The position numbers and the translations under genes are program-made. Shown piece after piece: positions 42,786 through 56,649 of a stretch of DNA of 57,378 nt (position 1 is the stretch's first letter; each line of letters opens with the position of its first letter). The stretch is from positions 1 through 57,378 of the forward strand of contig JACJWW010000013.1 in assembly GCA_020636935.1 (NCBI GenBank), given 5' to 3'. The notes beneath the pieces were generated by a model. It was not told the origin of the DNA and made no database searches. It saw nothing but the letters and a program-made list of their open reading frames with translations. The stretch is from Nocardioidaceae bacterium. Its GTDB lineage: Bacteria; Actinomycetota; Actinomycetes; Propionibacteriales; Nocardioidaceae.

Positions 42786-44949
42786 ATGCCCTGTGGTGCA
42801 TGGTGCCGCCGCGCACCCCACAAGTGGTGACCGCAACCAGCAATGGTGGCCCAATCGCCTGAACCTGAAGATCCTCGCCAAGAATCCAGCCGTGGCCAAC
42901 CCCTTGGGGGCTGACTTCGACTACGCAAAGGCATTCGCATCGGTTGACCTTGCCGAAATCAAGCAGGACATCGCCGATGTGCTGACCGACTCCAAGGACT
43001 GGTGGCCAGCGGACTTCGGCAATTACGGCCCGATGATGGTGCGGATGGCCTGGCACAGCGCTGGCACCTACCGCGTACACGATGGCCGTGGCGGTGCCGG
43101 TTCTGGCCAGCAGCGCTTCGCCCCTCTAAACAGCTGGCCTGACAATGTCGGCCTCGACAAGGCCCGCCGCCTGCTCTGGCCGGTCAAGAAGAAGCACGGC
43201 CAGAATCTCTCCTGGGCCGATCTGATCATCCTTGCTGGCAACGTAGCCATGGAGACCATGGGCTTTGAGACCTTCGGTTTCTCCGGGGGTCGAGTCGACG
43301 CTTGGGAGCCAGACGACGATGTCTACTGGGGCCCTGAGTCAGAGTGGCTTGGCGAAGAGCGCTACACGGGCGAGCGTGATCTCGACAATCCATTGGCTGC
43401 CGTGCAGATGGGTCTGATCTATGTCAACCCTGAGGGACCGAATGGCAACAGTGATCCGCTCGCCTCAGCCCTTGACATCCGCGAAACCTTTGCTCGGATG
43501 GCGATGAATGACGAGGAGACCGTCGCACTCATCGCAGGTGGTCACACCTTCGGCAAGACACATGGCGCCTCCACCGTCGATGATCACGTGGGCCCAGAGC
43601 CGGAGTCGGCACCCATCGAACAGATGGGCTTGGGTTGGAAGAGCAGCTACGCCAGCGGCGCGGGACCAGACACGATCAACTCAGGTCTGGAAGTGACCTG
43701 GACCTATCATCCGACTCGTTGGGACAACGAGTTCTTCCACATCCTGTTCAGCTACGAGTGGGAGTTGTTCGAGTCTCCAGCTGGCGCCAAGCAATGGCGT
43801 CCCAAGAACGGCGCCGGGTCCGACATGGTTCCCGAAGCTCACGGCGATGGCAAGCGTGAGCCCAGGATGCTCACTTCCGACATCGCGCTCCGGATGGACC
43901 CGACGTACGAGAAGATCTCCCGTCGATTCCTGGAGCACCCTGAGGAGTTCGCGGCAGCGTTCGCGAGGGCGTGGTTCAAGCTCACCCACCGCGACATGGG
44001 TCCTGTCTCGCGCTATGTCGGGAGTGAAGTGCCCAGCGAGCAGTTCGTTTGGCAAGATCCGCTCCCCCAAGCCTCGACCGAGGCGCTGTCTGACTCAGAC
44101 ACTGCAGACCTCAAGTCAGCAATCGCCAACTCCGGGCTGAGCATCTCGGAATTGGTGGCGACTGCGTGGTCCTCGGCAGCATCCTTCCGCAACAGCGACA
44201 AGCGGGGCGGAGCCAACGGAGCCAGGATCCGCCTTGAACCGATGCGGAGTTGGGATGTCAACACCCCCGGCCAGCTATCCAGCGTGCTGAGCAAGCTCGA
44301 GGAAGTCCAAGCAAACTTCCCAAAGCCAGTCTCACTGGCCGATCTGATCGTGTTGGCTGGCGGCGTGGGCATTGAGCAGGCTGCCAAGGCTGCGGGGCAG
44401 GACATCAGCGTGCCATTCACTGGCGGTCGAGTCGATGCATCCCAGGACGAGACCGATGTTGAGTCAATCGGTCACCTTGAGCCAGTCGCAGACGGATTCC
44501 GCAACTGGATCGGCAAGGGGAACAGCCTGCCCGGGGAGTATCTGCTCCTGGATCGCGCCAATCAGCTCAACTTGAGCGCACCTGAGATGACCGTGCTCGT
44601 GGGAGGGCTTCGCGTGCTCGGCGCCAACACCGGCGGCTCCACGGCAGGCGTACTCACTGACCGTGTCGGCGTCTTGTCCAACGACTTCTTCGTCAACATA
44701 TTGGACATCGACACCTCATGGTCATCGGTCGGCGAAGGCGGGCCCGAGGCAGAGTCCTTCGAAGGCACCACCGCTGAGGGGAAGAAGTGGACCGGCACTC
44801 GCGCCGATCTCGTCTTCGGCTCCAACGCCGAACTCCGCGCGGTGGCAGAGGTCTATGCGAGTGATGATGCCCAGGAGAAGTTCACCAATGACTTCGTGGC
44901 TGCTTGGGTGAAGGTCATGAACAACGATCGCTTCGATCTGGCGAAGTGA
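42763..44949 (+). CDS. katG: Catalase-peroxidase KatG
   Basis: 728-residue bifunctional heme enzyme that removes hydrogen peroxide. The distal site Arg94-Trp97-His98 lies in RMAWHSAGTYR; the covalent Trp-Tyr-Met adduct would be Trp97, Tyr220 (LIYVNPEGPNG) and Met246; the proximal heme ligand is His261 in GGHTFGKTHG. Offsets from the M. tuberculosis numbering are 9-10 residues throughout. The inactive C-terminal peroxidase repeat is present. ATG 42763 has GAGGAG 6 nt upstream and lies inside furA, so the pair is co-transcribed. Confidence 0.97.
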   Translation: MSPEATGECPVVHGAAAHPTSGDRNQQWWPNRLNLKILAKNPAVANPLGADFDYAKAFASVDLAEIKQDIADVLTDSKDWWPADFGNYGPMMVRMAWHSAGTYRVHDGRGGAGSGQQRFAPLNSWPDNVGLDKARRLLWPVKKKHGQNLSWADLIILAGNVAMETMGFETFGFSGGRVDAWEPDDDVYWGPESEWLGEERYTGERDLDNPLAAVQMGLIYVNPEGPNGNSDPLASALDIRETFARMAMNDEETVALIAGGHTFGKTHGASTVDDHVGPEPESAPIEQMGLGWKSSYASGAGPDTINSGLEVTWTYHPTRWDNEFFHILFSYEWELFESPAGAKQWRPKNGAGSDMVPEAHGDGKREPRMLTSDIALRMDPTYEKISRRFLEHPEEFAAAFARAWFKLTHRDMGPVSRYVGSEVPSEQFVWQDPLPQASTEALSDSDTADLKSAIANSGLSISELVATAWSSAASFRNSDKRGGANGARIRLEPMRSWDVNTPGQLSSVLSKLEEVQANFPKPVSLADLIVLAGGVGIEQAAKAAGQDISVPFTGGRVDASQDETDVESIGHLEPVADGFRNWIGKGNSLPGEYLLLDRANQLNLSAPEMTVLVGGLRVLGANTGGSTAGVLTDRVGVLSNDFFVNILDIDTSWSSVGEGGPEAESFEGTTAEGKKWTGTRADLVFGSNAELRAVAEVYASDDAQEKFTNDFVAAWVKVMNNDRFDLAK

Positions 44950-44956
44950 TCGCTGG

Positions 44957-44996
44957 GGTCTTGGGGATGGCCAGCGACACGACCATCCCCAAGACC
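44957..44996 (+). terminator. Terminator of furA-katG
   Basis: A 14-bp perfect stem (GGTCTTGGGGATGG with CCATCCCCAAGACC), 12-nt loop, beginning 7 nt after the katG stop. It is followed by TTGG, without a real U-run. Confidence 0.7.
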
Positions 44997-45023
44997 TTGG
45001 CCTGATCTTCCTTCCAAAATTGT

Positions 45024-45029
45024 TAGCGT
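45024..45029 (+). promoter_or_regulatory. Leaderless -10 box of the glycosyltransferase-methyltransferase gene
   Basis: TAGCGT, 7 nt before ATG 45037 and directly after the katG terminator. Confidence 0.45.
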
Positions 45030-45036
45030 CCCTGAC

Positions 45037-46482
45037 ATGACCACCCAACACGAACCGCGGATCGCGGTGCTTGTGGTGGCCTACAACGCCAGCACCACAC
45101 TCGAAGAAACCCTCGAGCGCATTCCCGACGGCTTCCGAGACCGGATTGCCGAGATCATCGTCGCTGACGACGCTTCAGACGATGACACCTTTGAGAAGGG
45201 GGCAAAATGGCGAGACCGCAACCCACATATCAACACCACTGTGGTCCGTCACGTCGAAAACCGAGGCTATGGCGGCAACCAGAAGGCCGGCTATCAGGTC
45301 GCCATTGACAAAGGTTTCGACGTCATCGTCCTTTTGCACGCCGACGGTCAGTATGCCCCCGAGTGCATAGAAAAGCTTGTCGAGCCAATCCTCCAAGGAC
45401 ATGCGGACGCGGTCTTTGGCTCCCGGATGATGGAGCCAGGCGCAGCCAGGCGAGGGGGAATGCCGCTTTACAAGTACGTCGGCAACAAGATCCTGACCAA
45501 GGTTGAGAACACCGTGCTCGGAAGCAGTCTCTCTGAGTTCCACTCTGGATATCGCGCCTATTCCGTCGCTGCGCTCAAGGCGATCCCGTTCACTGCCAAC
45601 TCCGACGGCTTCGACTTCGACACCCAGATCATCGTGCAACTACTCGATGCAGACAAACGCATTCTCGAAGTACCAATCCCAACCTTCTATGGCGATGAGA
45701 TCTGCTATGTCAACGGGCTCCCCTATGCACGTGATGTCGTCAAGGCAGTTGTCTCCTATCGCATGTCCAAGGCCGGTTTTGGACTCAGCAACTGGGTGCC
45801 CCCGCCTGATGAATATGACCTAAAGGAAGAAGAAGGGTCATCTCACTCCATCATCTTGGATCAACTCAAACACCTACCTGCGGGCAAGGTGCTCGAGGTC
45901 GGTTGTTCGTCAGGCTTGCTCGCCGAGCAGGTCAGAGGGATGGGACACCACGTCACTGCCATCGACCCAGAAGAACATCCCAAGGTCCATGGCCGAGCCG
46001 ATGCCTTCTACCGTGCTGATCTTGAAGCTGAATTACCAGATATTGGCACAGATTTCGACGTCATCATTGCTGCCGATGTGATTGAGCACGTCAAGCACCC
46101 AGAGCACCTGATCAGTGAGTTGACTCAGCGTTTGGGCAAGGAAGGCCGATTGATCATTTCGACGCCCAACTTCGGGCACTGGTATCCACGGATCAGGGTG
46201 GTGACCGGATCTTTCGACTACGATCGCCGCGGCATCTTGGACAACACCCATCTGCGCTTCTTCACCAAACGAGGGCTCACCAGAATCTTGGACAGGGTGC
46301 CCTTGGTGGTCGAAGACATCAAGTATTCAGCGACGCCGTTTCCGATGGTTGAGTCTCAGAGCAGAACCCTGCGAGCAATCTCTGCAATCGACCAGGCGCT
46401 GGTGAAGGCGCGACCAAGCCTATTTGGCTACCAGTTCATCATCACAATGCGGCCCAAGAATCTTGACTCAATAATCGGGTAG
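45037..46482 (+). CDS. Bifunctional GT2 glycosyltransferase / SAM methyltransferase fusion
   Basis: 481 residues in two domains. Residues 1-245 are a GT-A glycosyltransferase: AVLVVAYNASTTLEETL, IIVADDASDDDT, the donor motif HADGQYAPE and FHSGYRAYS, the pattern of polyprenyl-phosphate sugar synthases, but without trailing membrane helices. Residues 270-480 are a class I methyltransferase with VLEVGCSSGLLAEQV, AIDPEE and DVIIAADVIEHVKHPEHL. A single protein may transfer a sugar and methylate a glycan or lipid carrier; the substrate is unknown. It has its own promoter after katG. Confidence 0.85.
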   Translation: MTTQHEPRIAVLVVAYNASTTLEETLERIPDGFRDRIAEIIVADDASDDDTFEKGAKWRDRNPHINTTVVRHVENRGYGGNQKAGYQVAIDKGFDVIVLLHADGQYAPECIEKLVEPILQGHADAVFGSRMMEPGAARRGGMPLYKYVGNKILTKVENTVLGSSLSEFHSGYRAYSVAALKAIPFTANSDGFDFDTQIIVQLLDADKRILEVPIPTFYGDEICYVNGLPYARDVVKAVVSYRMSKAGFGLSNWVPPPDEYDLKEEEGSSHSIILDQLKHLPAGKVLEVGCSSGLLAEQVRGMGHHVTAIDPEEHPKVHGRADAFYRADLEAELPDIGTDFDVIIAADVIEHVKHPEHLISELTQRLGKEGRLIISTPNFGHWYPRIRVVTGSFDYDRRGILDNTHLRFFTKRGLTRILDRVPLVVEDIKYSATPFPMVESQSRTLRAISAIDQALVKARPSLFGYQFIITMRPKNLDSIIG

Positions 46483-46533
46483 CTGTAGAACGAGTGCCGA
46501 GTGCTGTCCGGAGGCCAAGCCGCCGTAAGCGTC

Positions 46534-47976
46534 TCAGACTCGATAGGCCGCTGATACTTCGTTGATTGCATCGCCCATCCTGTGGATGCGCAAAGCATTC
46601 GTCGAACCAGGAATGCCCGGCGGGCTACCTGCGATGATCACCACCGAATCACCTTCTGCAACGCGCCCAATCTTCAGAAGCTCCTCATCGACCTGGCGCA
46701 CCATGGCGTCGGTAGACGCCGGGCTCTCCGTCAAGAAGGTCTCCACGCCCCAGGTGAGAGCCAGTTGCGATCGCACGTGTTGATTGGGAGTGAATGCCAG
46801 CACAGGCACATCTGAGTGATAACGCGCCAGCCTACGGGCCGAATCACCAGAAGCTGTGAAAGCCACCAGATATTTCGCGCCGACCCGCTCTGCGACCTCA
46901 GCGGCGGCCTTGGCGATCACTCCGCCCCTCGTCTTTGGTTGCCAGTCGATCGGATGGATGTCGTAGAAGCCGCTCTCCTCGGTGGACTCGATGATGCGAG
47001 TCATCGTGGTGACCGTCTCAACCGGATAGCGGCCCACACTGGTCTCACCAGAGAGCATCACCGCATCGGTGCCGTCGAGCACGGCATTGGCCACGTCGGA
47101 GGCCTCTGCCCTGGTCGGAGCTGGTTGGGAGATCATCGAGTCAAGCATCTGAGTGGCCACTATGACCGGTTTGGCCATCCGTCGGGCCCTGAACACGATG
47201 CGTTTTTGGATCACCGGCACCCGCTCAAGCGGGATCTCCACACCGAGGTCGCCACGAGCCACCATGAGCCCGTCAAAGGCAGCAATGACTTCATCCAGGT
47301 TTTCGACGGCCTGTGGCTTCTCGATCTTGGCGATCACGGGCAGCCTCTTGCCAACCTCATCCATGATCTTGCGTACGTCGAGCACGTCCTCAGCACTACG
47401 CACGAAGGACAACGCCACGAAGTCGACACTCAAGCCCAACGCAAAGCGCAGATCATCCTCATCCTTGGCGGAGAGTGCGGGAACACTGACCGCTACGCCA
47501 GGCAGGTTTATCCCTTTGTGGTCGCTGATCCGACCGGGGACGATCACCTTGGTGTGCACCTCAGTGCCCTCGACTGCAGTGACCCGCAATCTGATCCGCC
47601 CATCGTCGATCAGGATAGGGTCGCCAACCTGCACATCATTGGGTAGCCCGGCATAGGTGGTCGGCACAAGATCTCGGTTGCCGAGCACGTCACGGGTTGT
47701 GATGGTTAGGGCTTGATCGCGCGTGAGCGCGGTTGACCCGTCCACGAAGCTTCCCAACCGGATCTTGGGTCCTTGCAGATCAGCGAGAATGCCGACGCCA
47801 TGGCCAGACTCATCGCTGGCCTCGCGCACAAACTGATAGGTCTGGGCGTGATCTTCGTGAGTGCCGTGGCTCATGTTGAGTCGAGCCACATCCATGCCAG
47901 CATCTATCAGCCGACGGATCTGTTCTTTTGATGAAGACGCCGGCCCCAAAGTACAGACGATCTTTGCCTTGCGCAC
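46534..47976 (-). CDS. pyk: Pyruvate kinase
   Basis: 480 residues; catalyses phosphoenolpyruvate + ADP to pyruvate + ATP. N-terminal KIVCTLGPASSSKEQIRRLI, the metal/substrate segment VIAKIEKPQAVENLDEVI with active-site Lys, RGDLGVEIPLE, and TQMLDSM...PTRAEASDVANAVLDG are all present, as is the allosteric C-terminal domain. GTG 47976 lies 6 nt behind TAGAGT, giving a probable leaderless mRNA. It sits downstream of gltBD in the usual actinobacterial order. Confidence 0.97.
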   Translation of the reverse strand: MRKAKIVCTLGPASSSKEQIRRLIDAGMDVARLNMSHGTHEDHAQTYQFVREASDESGHGVGILADLQGPKIRLGSFVDGSTALTRDQALTITTRDVLGNRDLVPTTYAGLPNDVQVGDPILIDDGRIRLRVTAVEGTEVHTKVIVPGRISDHKGINLPGVAVSVPALSAKDEDDLRFALGLSVDFVALSFVRSAEDVLDVRKIMDEVGKRLPVIAKIEKPQAVENLDEVIAAFDGLMVARGDLGVEIPLERVPVIQKRIVFRARRMAKPVIVATQMLDSMISQPAPTRAEASDVANAVLDGTDAVMLSGETSVGRYPVETVTTMTRIIESTEESGFYDIHPIDWQPKTRGGVIAKAAAEVAERVGAKYLVAFTASGDSARRLARYHSDVPVLAFTPNQHVRSQLALTWGVETFLTESPASTDAMVRQVDEELLKIGRVAEGDSVVIIAGSPPGIPGSTNALRIHRMGDAINEVSAAYRV

Positions 47977-47982
47977 CCTAGG

Positions 47983-47988
47983 ACTCTA
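47983..47988 (-). promoter_or_regulatory. Leaderless -10 box of pyk
   Basis: TAGAGT on the minus strand, 6 nt before GTG 47976. Confidence 0.45.
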
Positions 47989-48074
47989 CAGATTCGGTCA
48001 CGGTCAATCCAACCAAACCCCAACAATCATCGCACCCACGATCCCGGGCACGAGAGCTCCGTCGTCAACCGACA

Positions 48075-49539
48075 TCAAGCCGTCACTGGACGCTCAGTCG
48101 GCGGAATCGGGAAGGGCAAGTTGGTGTAACCATCCAGGAAGAGATCAACCGCCGCTGCGGCAGCACGTCCTTCCGCAATCGCCCAAACGATCAGGCTCTG
48201 CCCTCGACCGGCATCCCCTGCCACGAAGACCCCCGGCACCGACGATGCGTAGTCCTTGTCACGGGACACGTTGCCGCGCGCATCCAACTCAACGCCCAAT
48301 TCTTCAACGAGGCCAGCCTGCTGCGGGCCTGTGAAGCCCATCGCGAGAAAGACAAGGTCTGCGGGAATGTCGCGCTGAGTGCCGGGCACCTCGTCGAAGC
48401 CACCTTTGCCGGGGACGACCTCCACGATCCGCAAGGCTTTGACATTGCCTTGACCATCGTCGAGGAACTCCTGAGTGGAGACGGAGTAGACCCGCTCACC
48501 ACCCTCTTCGTGGGCAGATGAAACCCTGAAGACCATCGGATAGGTCGGCCATGGCTGATTGGCTGGGCGCACCTCTCCAGGGCGCTCCATGATCTCCAAC
48601 TGGGTGATCGAGGCTGCACCCTGGCGGATCGCCGTACCCAAACAGTCAGCACCAGTGTCACCACCGCCGATGATCACCACATGCTTGCCCTTGGCATGGA
48701 TCTGGTCTTCAACCTGCTCCCCAAGCGCAGCCCGGTTTGCCTGAGGCAGGTAGTCCATCGCTTGGTGGATGCCTTGCAGGTCACGTCCGGGTACGACGAG
48801 ATCACGCGGCAGCGTCGCACCAACCGCCAACACGACTGCGTCGTAGCGATCGCGTAGATCGGCACCGGTCAGTTGGCCCGGAGCGCCGATCTCGATGCCG
48901 GTACGGAAAACCGTGCCTTCCTGCTTCATCTGATCCAAGCGCCGATCGATGACTGCCTTTTCCATCTTGAACTCAGGGATGCCATAGCGCAGTAGCCCGC
49001 CAGCCTTGTCGGCGCGTTCATACACCGCCACCGTGTGCCCAGCGCGAGTCAATTGCTGTGCTGCAGCCAAACCTGCGGGTCCAGACCCGACGACGGCCAC
49101 TGTCTTGCCGGACAGCCATTCGGGAGCAACCGGCTTCACCAAGTCGTGATCCCAAGCATGCTCAACGATCGAGACCTCGACATTCTTGATCGTGACTGGA
49201 TCTTGATTGATGCCAAGCACACATGCGGTCTCACACGGAGCCGGACACAGCCTTCCTGTGAAATCGGGGAAGTTGTTGGTGGCATGCAGCCGTTCGATAG
49301 CCGCATCCCAGTCGTCTCGATAGACCAAGTCATTCCATTCAGGAATGATATTTCCCAGTGGGCAGCCTTGATGACAAAACGGGATTCCGCAATCCATGCA
49401 GCGGCTCGCCTGGGTCTTGATGATTGGAAGGAGAGCCCGTGCTGGGTTGTCGGGGTAGACCTCATTCCAGTCGTTGATCCGCTCATCAACGGGTCGCCGA
49501 GCAGCAACTTCACGCCCGTGTTTCAAGAATCCTCTTGGA

Positions 49540-49547
<8 letters not shown>
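48075..49547 (-). CDS. gltD: Glutamate synthase small subunit
   Basis: 490 residues. The N-terminal Fe-S region has CMDCGIPFCHQGCPLGN and CPAPCETACVL; two Rossmann domains follow (VVGSGPAGLAAAQQLTRAGH for FAD; VVIIGGGDTGADCLGTA for NADPH). It passes electrons from NADPH to GltB for the conversion of glutamine and 2-oxoglutarate to two glutamates. It overlaps the gltB stop by 8 nt, so it is translationally coupled. Confidence 0.96.
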
Positions 49548-54072
<4,525 letters not shown>

Positions 54073-54205
54073 GGGCGTCCTCCCCGTCAGTCACCGGAGA
54101 TGTCCATGGCCCGCATGCAGGCGCATGAGGATGGTCGTCACCCAGTGAGATTCAACAAATGGGTTGGGACGACATTGGCCCGTGTAGCGGGTTTACCCTA
54201 GCGCA

Positions 54206-55033
54206 TCAGATGAGACGCATCCAACCTCGACCCCCAAGGCGCCGGGTCTGCTCGCTCGGAGCGTAGGTGTTGTCACCAGAGATCTGGAATCTGAAACAGG
54301 AGTAGACCGAGCCACGACGCAGGTCGACATTGACCCTCCCGTTGGCGCGTACGACGGGTGCCGCAAACCGGTGGAAAGACCCAAGGCACCCGACCTGTCG
54401 TTGGATGATCACGCGGCGGCCCGAGTAATTGGGCGACACGGAGATGGCTACTCGTTGACGACGTTGGATCCGCTTCCAGTAGACAGCCGGCCTACGCCCA
54501 ATCATTCGCGGCTGGCCAAACTGCAAGTTGCGGGTCACACCCCCGAAGGCGACGGCTGAAATCGAGGGCTCGTAGTGGGCCATTCGGTCACATGGCGTGT
54601 CACAGCCGATGGGTTCCAGGGCAGCAGGATCTCGGCTCTCCTGCCAACCGCTGTAGGAGACTTGGTAACTGGCATTGCGGACTGCTGGTAACTGCACCAC
54701 AAATCGGCCATATGCGATCAAGGGTGTTGTGACCATTGGGGTGAATCCCGCTTCGCCAACCAACTGGCGGCTGATGGTCACGGTGCCACGGTTGCCCGGG
54801 ACATTGCTCATCGGACCTTGGAACTCCGGCATCGCCATGACTTGCCCAATGACTTGGATGATGGTCCCCCTAGCCGGAGGACCATTGCCTGTGACTGATT
54901 GCACCGAGTCGATTCGCACTTCTGTGGGCATCACAACTGGAGGTGCATCAGCCCCGGCACCGGAAACGCTGACCACCACTCCCGTCAGGGCGGTAAGCAC
55001 AGCCAAAACCAAAGTGAACAGGCGCCTTGCCAT
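54206..55033 (-). CDS. Secreted protein of unknown function
   Basis: 275 residues beginning MARRLFTLVLAVLTALTGVV, a signal peptide with probable cleavage after AGADA. The mature part is beta-rich with an even number of Cys (GCDTPCDRMAH, VGCLGSF, YSCFRF) and two similar segments about 100 residues apart ending VQL/VNVDL and VSYSG/CFRFQ, as in tandem Ig-like domains. I do not recognise the family. It lies between lgt and gltB on the minus strand; its start follows GGAG by 11 nt, and the frame is open to 55081. Confidence 0.65.
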   Translation of the reverse strand: MARRLFTLVLAVLTALTGVVVSVSGAGADAPPVVMPTEVRIDSVQSVTGNGPPARGTIIQVIGQVMAMPEFQGPMSNVPGNRGTVTISRQLVGEAGFTPMVTTPLIAYGRFVVQLPAVRNASYQVSYSGWQESRDPAALEPIGCDTPCDRMAHYEPSISAVAFGGVTRNLQFGQPRMIGRRPAVYWKRIQRRQRVAISVSPNYSGRRVIIQRQVGCLGSFHRFAAPVVRANGRVNVDLRRGSVYSCFRFQISGDNTYAPSEQTRRLGGRGWMRLI

Positions 55034-55138
55034 GAGTGCATCAATCTCCAGTGCTAAATGGGCGAACCCTGATTTGACCATGAAATGAGTGTCTTGCTCT
55101 ACAACTGGACCAGACAGGAGCAGGCTACGCTGCCCCGC

Positions 55139-56008
55139 TCACGAGTCTTCGACACTCTCCGACAACTGCGACTCTTCGCGGTCATCGCGATAGGCGGGTT
55201 GACGCCCCGGATGGGTGCGCGAGGCCCAGACGAAGTAGACCAGACCCACAATGAAGAGAACGATCGAGACCCACTCATTGAACCTGAGCCCACCGACGTC
55301 TTGCAGCTCAACAGGATCGATACGCAAGGACTCAACCCATCCCCGACCTAGCGAATAGCCCATCACGTAGAGAGCGAACACACGGCCAAAGCCCATCTTG
55401 AAGCGCTGGTCGAGCCAAATGATGATGCCCATCACGCTGAGATTCCAGATCGACTCATACAGGAAGGTCGGATGGAAGGTGGCGTACTCCTCAAAACCAG
55501 GAGGGCGGTGAGCTTGATCTATCTTCAGACCCCAGGGCAGGGTTGTCGGTTTGCCGAAGAGCTCTTGGTTGAAGTAGTTGCCCCAACGCCCGATGGCTTG
55601 AGCCAGGAGAAGGGCAGGCGCCACGGCATCGGCCATGGCCCGCTTGTTGATCTTCTTGTGACGGCACCAAAAGACCGCTGCCAGGGCACCCCCGAGGATG
55701 GCGCCCCAAATGCCGAGGCCACCCTCCCAGATCTTCAGCGCATTGATCGGGTGCCCATTTGGCCCAAAATAGAGTTGATGATCGGTAGCCACGTGGTAGA
55801 TCCGCGAGCCGATCAACCCTGCTGGCACAGCCCAGATCGCCATGTCGGCCACCTCGCCCGAGGTACCTCCGCGGGCAACCCAGCGTCGGTTGGCCAGCCA
55901 GATGGCAGCAAAGACACCTGTGATGATGCACAGGGCGTAGGCGCGGATCGGGATCGGGCCCAGATACCAAACGCCATGTTCAGGGCTGGGAATGAACAGT
56001 GGGTTCAT
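55139..56008 (-). CDS. lgt: Prolipoprotein diacylglyceryl transferase
   Basis: 289-residue membrane enzyme that attaches diacylglycerol to the lipobox cysteine of preprolipoproteins. The Lgt signature is QAIGRWGNYFNQELFGKPT (near residues 138-156), with GSRIYHVATDH and FHPTFLYESIWNL forming the rest of the active site; seven helices. The ATG overlaps the upstream SCO1 gene by 4 nt (ATGA), so a lipoprotein and its modifying enzyme are co-translated. Confidence 0.96.
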   Translation of the reverse strand: MNPLFIPSPEHGVWYLGPIPIRAYALCIITGVFAAIWLANRRWVARGGTSGEVADMAIWAVPAGLIGSRIYHVATDHQLYFGPNGHPINALKIWEGGLGIWGAILGGALAAVFWCRHKKINKRAMADAVAPALLLAQAIGRWGNYFNQELFGKPTTLPWGLKIDQAHRPPGFEEYATFHPTFLYESIWNLSVMGIIIWLDQRFKMGFGRVFALYVMGYSLGRGWVESLRIDPVELQDVGGLRFNEWVSIVLFIVGLVYFVWASRTHPGRQPAYRDDREESQLSESVEDS

Positions 56009-56649
56009 GAATCCGATTGCACCAATCTCTTGAGATCTTCAGCCATCTCCGCTGGCGAAGTGGCTGCTGTCCAGAGCAGCTTCGCCTGTCCGGAGTGTAC
56101 GGCGAAAGTGTGCGTGCCGTGGTTCACGTCATAGCCACCACTCGGCAACTTCTGTCCCTTCTGGATCTCAATGCCCAATGGCTTGGCCGCAGCGACCAAG
56201 TCGGGCATCGGCCCAGTCAGGCCCACGAAATCCGGGTTGAAGCGGTCGAGATATTCACGCAGCACCTGTGGCGTATCACGCTGTGGATCAGTGGTGACCA
56301 AATAGACAGTGATCAGGTCACGATCTGCCTCGGGCAGCCTGGTCAGGGCACTGGCGATGGTGCTCATGACCGTCTGGCAGACATCTGGACAGTTGGTGTA
56401 CCCGAAGAAGACGAGATTCAGTCCGGGAGCCTTCGCCAGGTCGACTTCGTGACCGGCATCGGAAGCCAAAGCGATCGACGCCAGTTGATATGGCTGATCG
56501 AGGTAGACCCCATTGAAGCCATGGTTGCCGGGCTTTGACACAACGATGCCGTTGGCATCGGTTGGCTCGCCGCCACACGCTCCCAGCACGGTCAGGAGCG
56601 CCAGCCCGAGCAGACCGACCAACACCCTTCTGATCAATGACTCACGCAC
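56005..56649 (-). CDS. SCO1/SenC-type copper chaperone lipoprotein
   Basis: 214 residues. The N-terminal helix ends in a lipobox (TVLGAC, Cys at about residue 25), followed by a thioredoxin fold with the copper-binding GYTNCPDVCQTVMS (Cys-x3-Cys) and the conserved His in NHGTHTFAVHSG. SCO1 proteins deliver copper to cytochrome c oxidase. GTG 56649 is chosen because GAGGAG lies 6 nt upstream, although the frame is open to 56703. It overlaps trpA by 8 nt and lgt by 4 nt, giving a trpA-sco1-lgt operon. Confidence 0.88.
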   Translation of the reverse strand: MRESLIRRVLVGLLGLALLTVLGACGGEPTDANGIVVSKPGNHGFNGVYLDQPYQLASIALASDAGHEVDLAKAPGLNLVFFGYTNCPDVCQTVMSTIASALTRLPEADRDLITVYLVTTDPQRDTPQVLREYLDRFNPDFVGLTGPMPDLVAAAKPLGIEIQKGQKLPSGGYDVNHGTHTFAVHSGQAKLLWTAATSPAEMAEDLKRLVQSDS

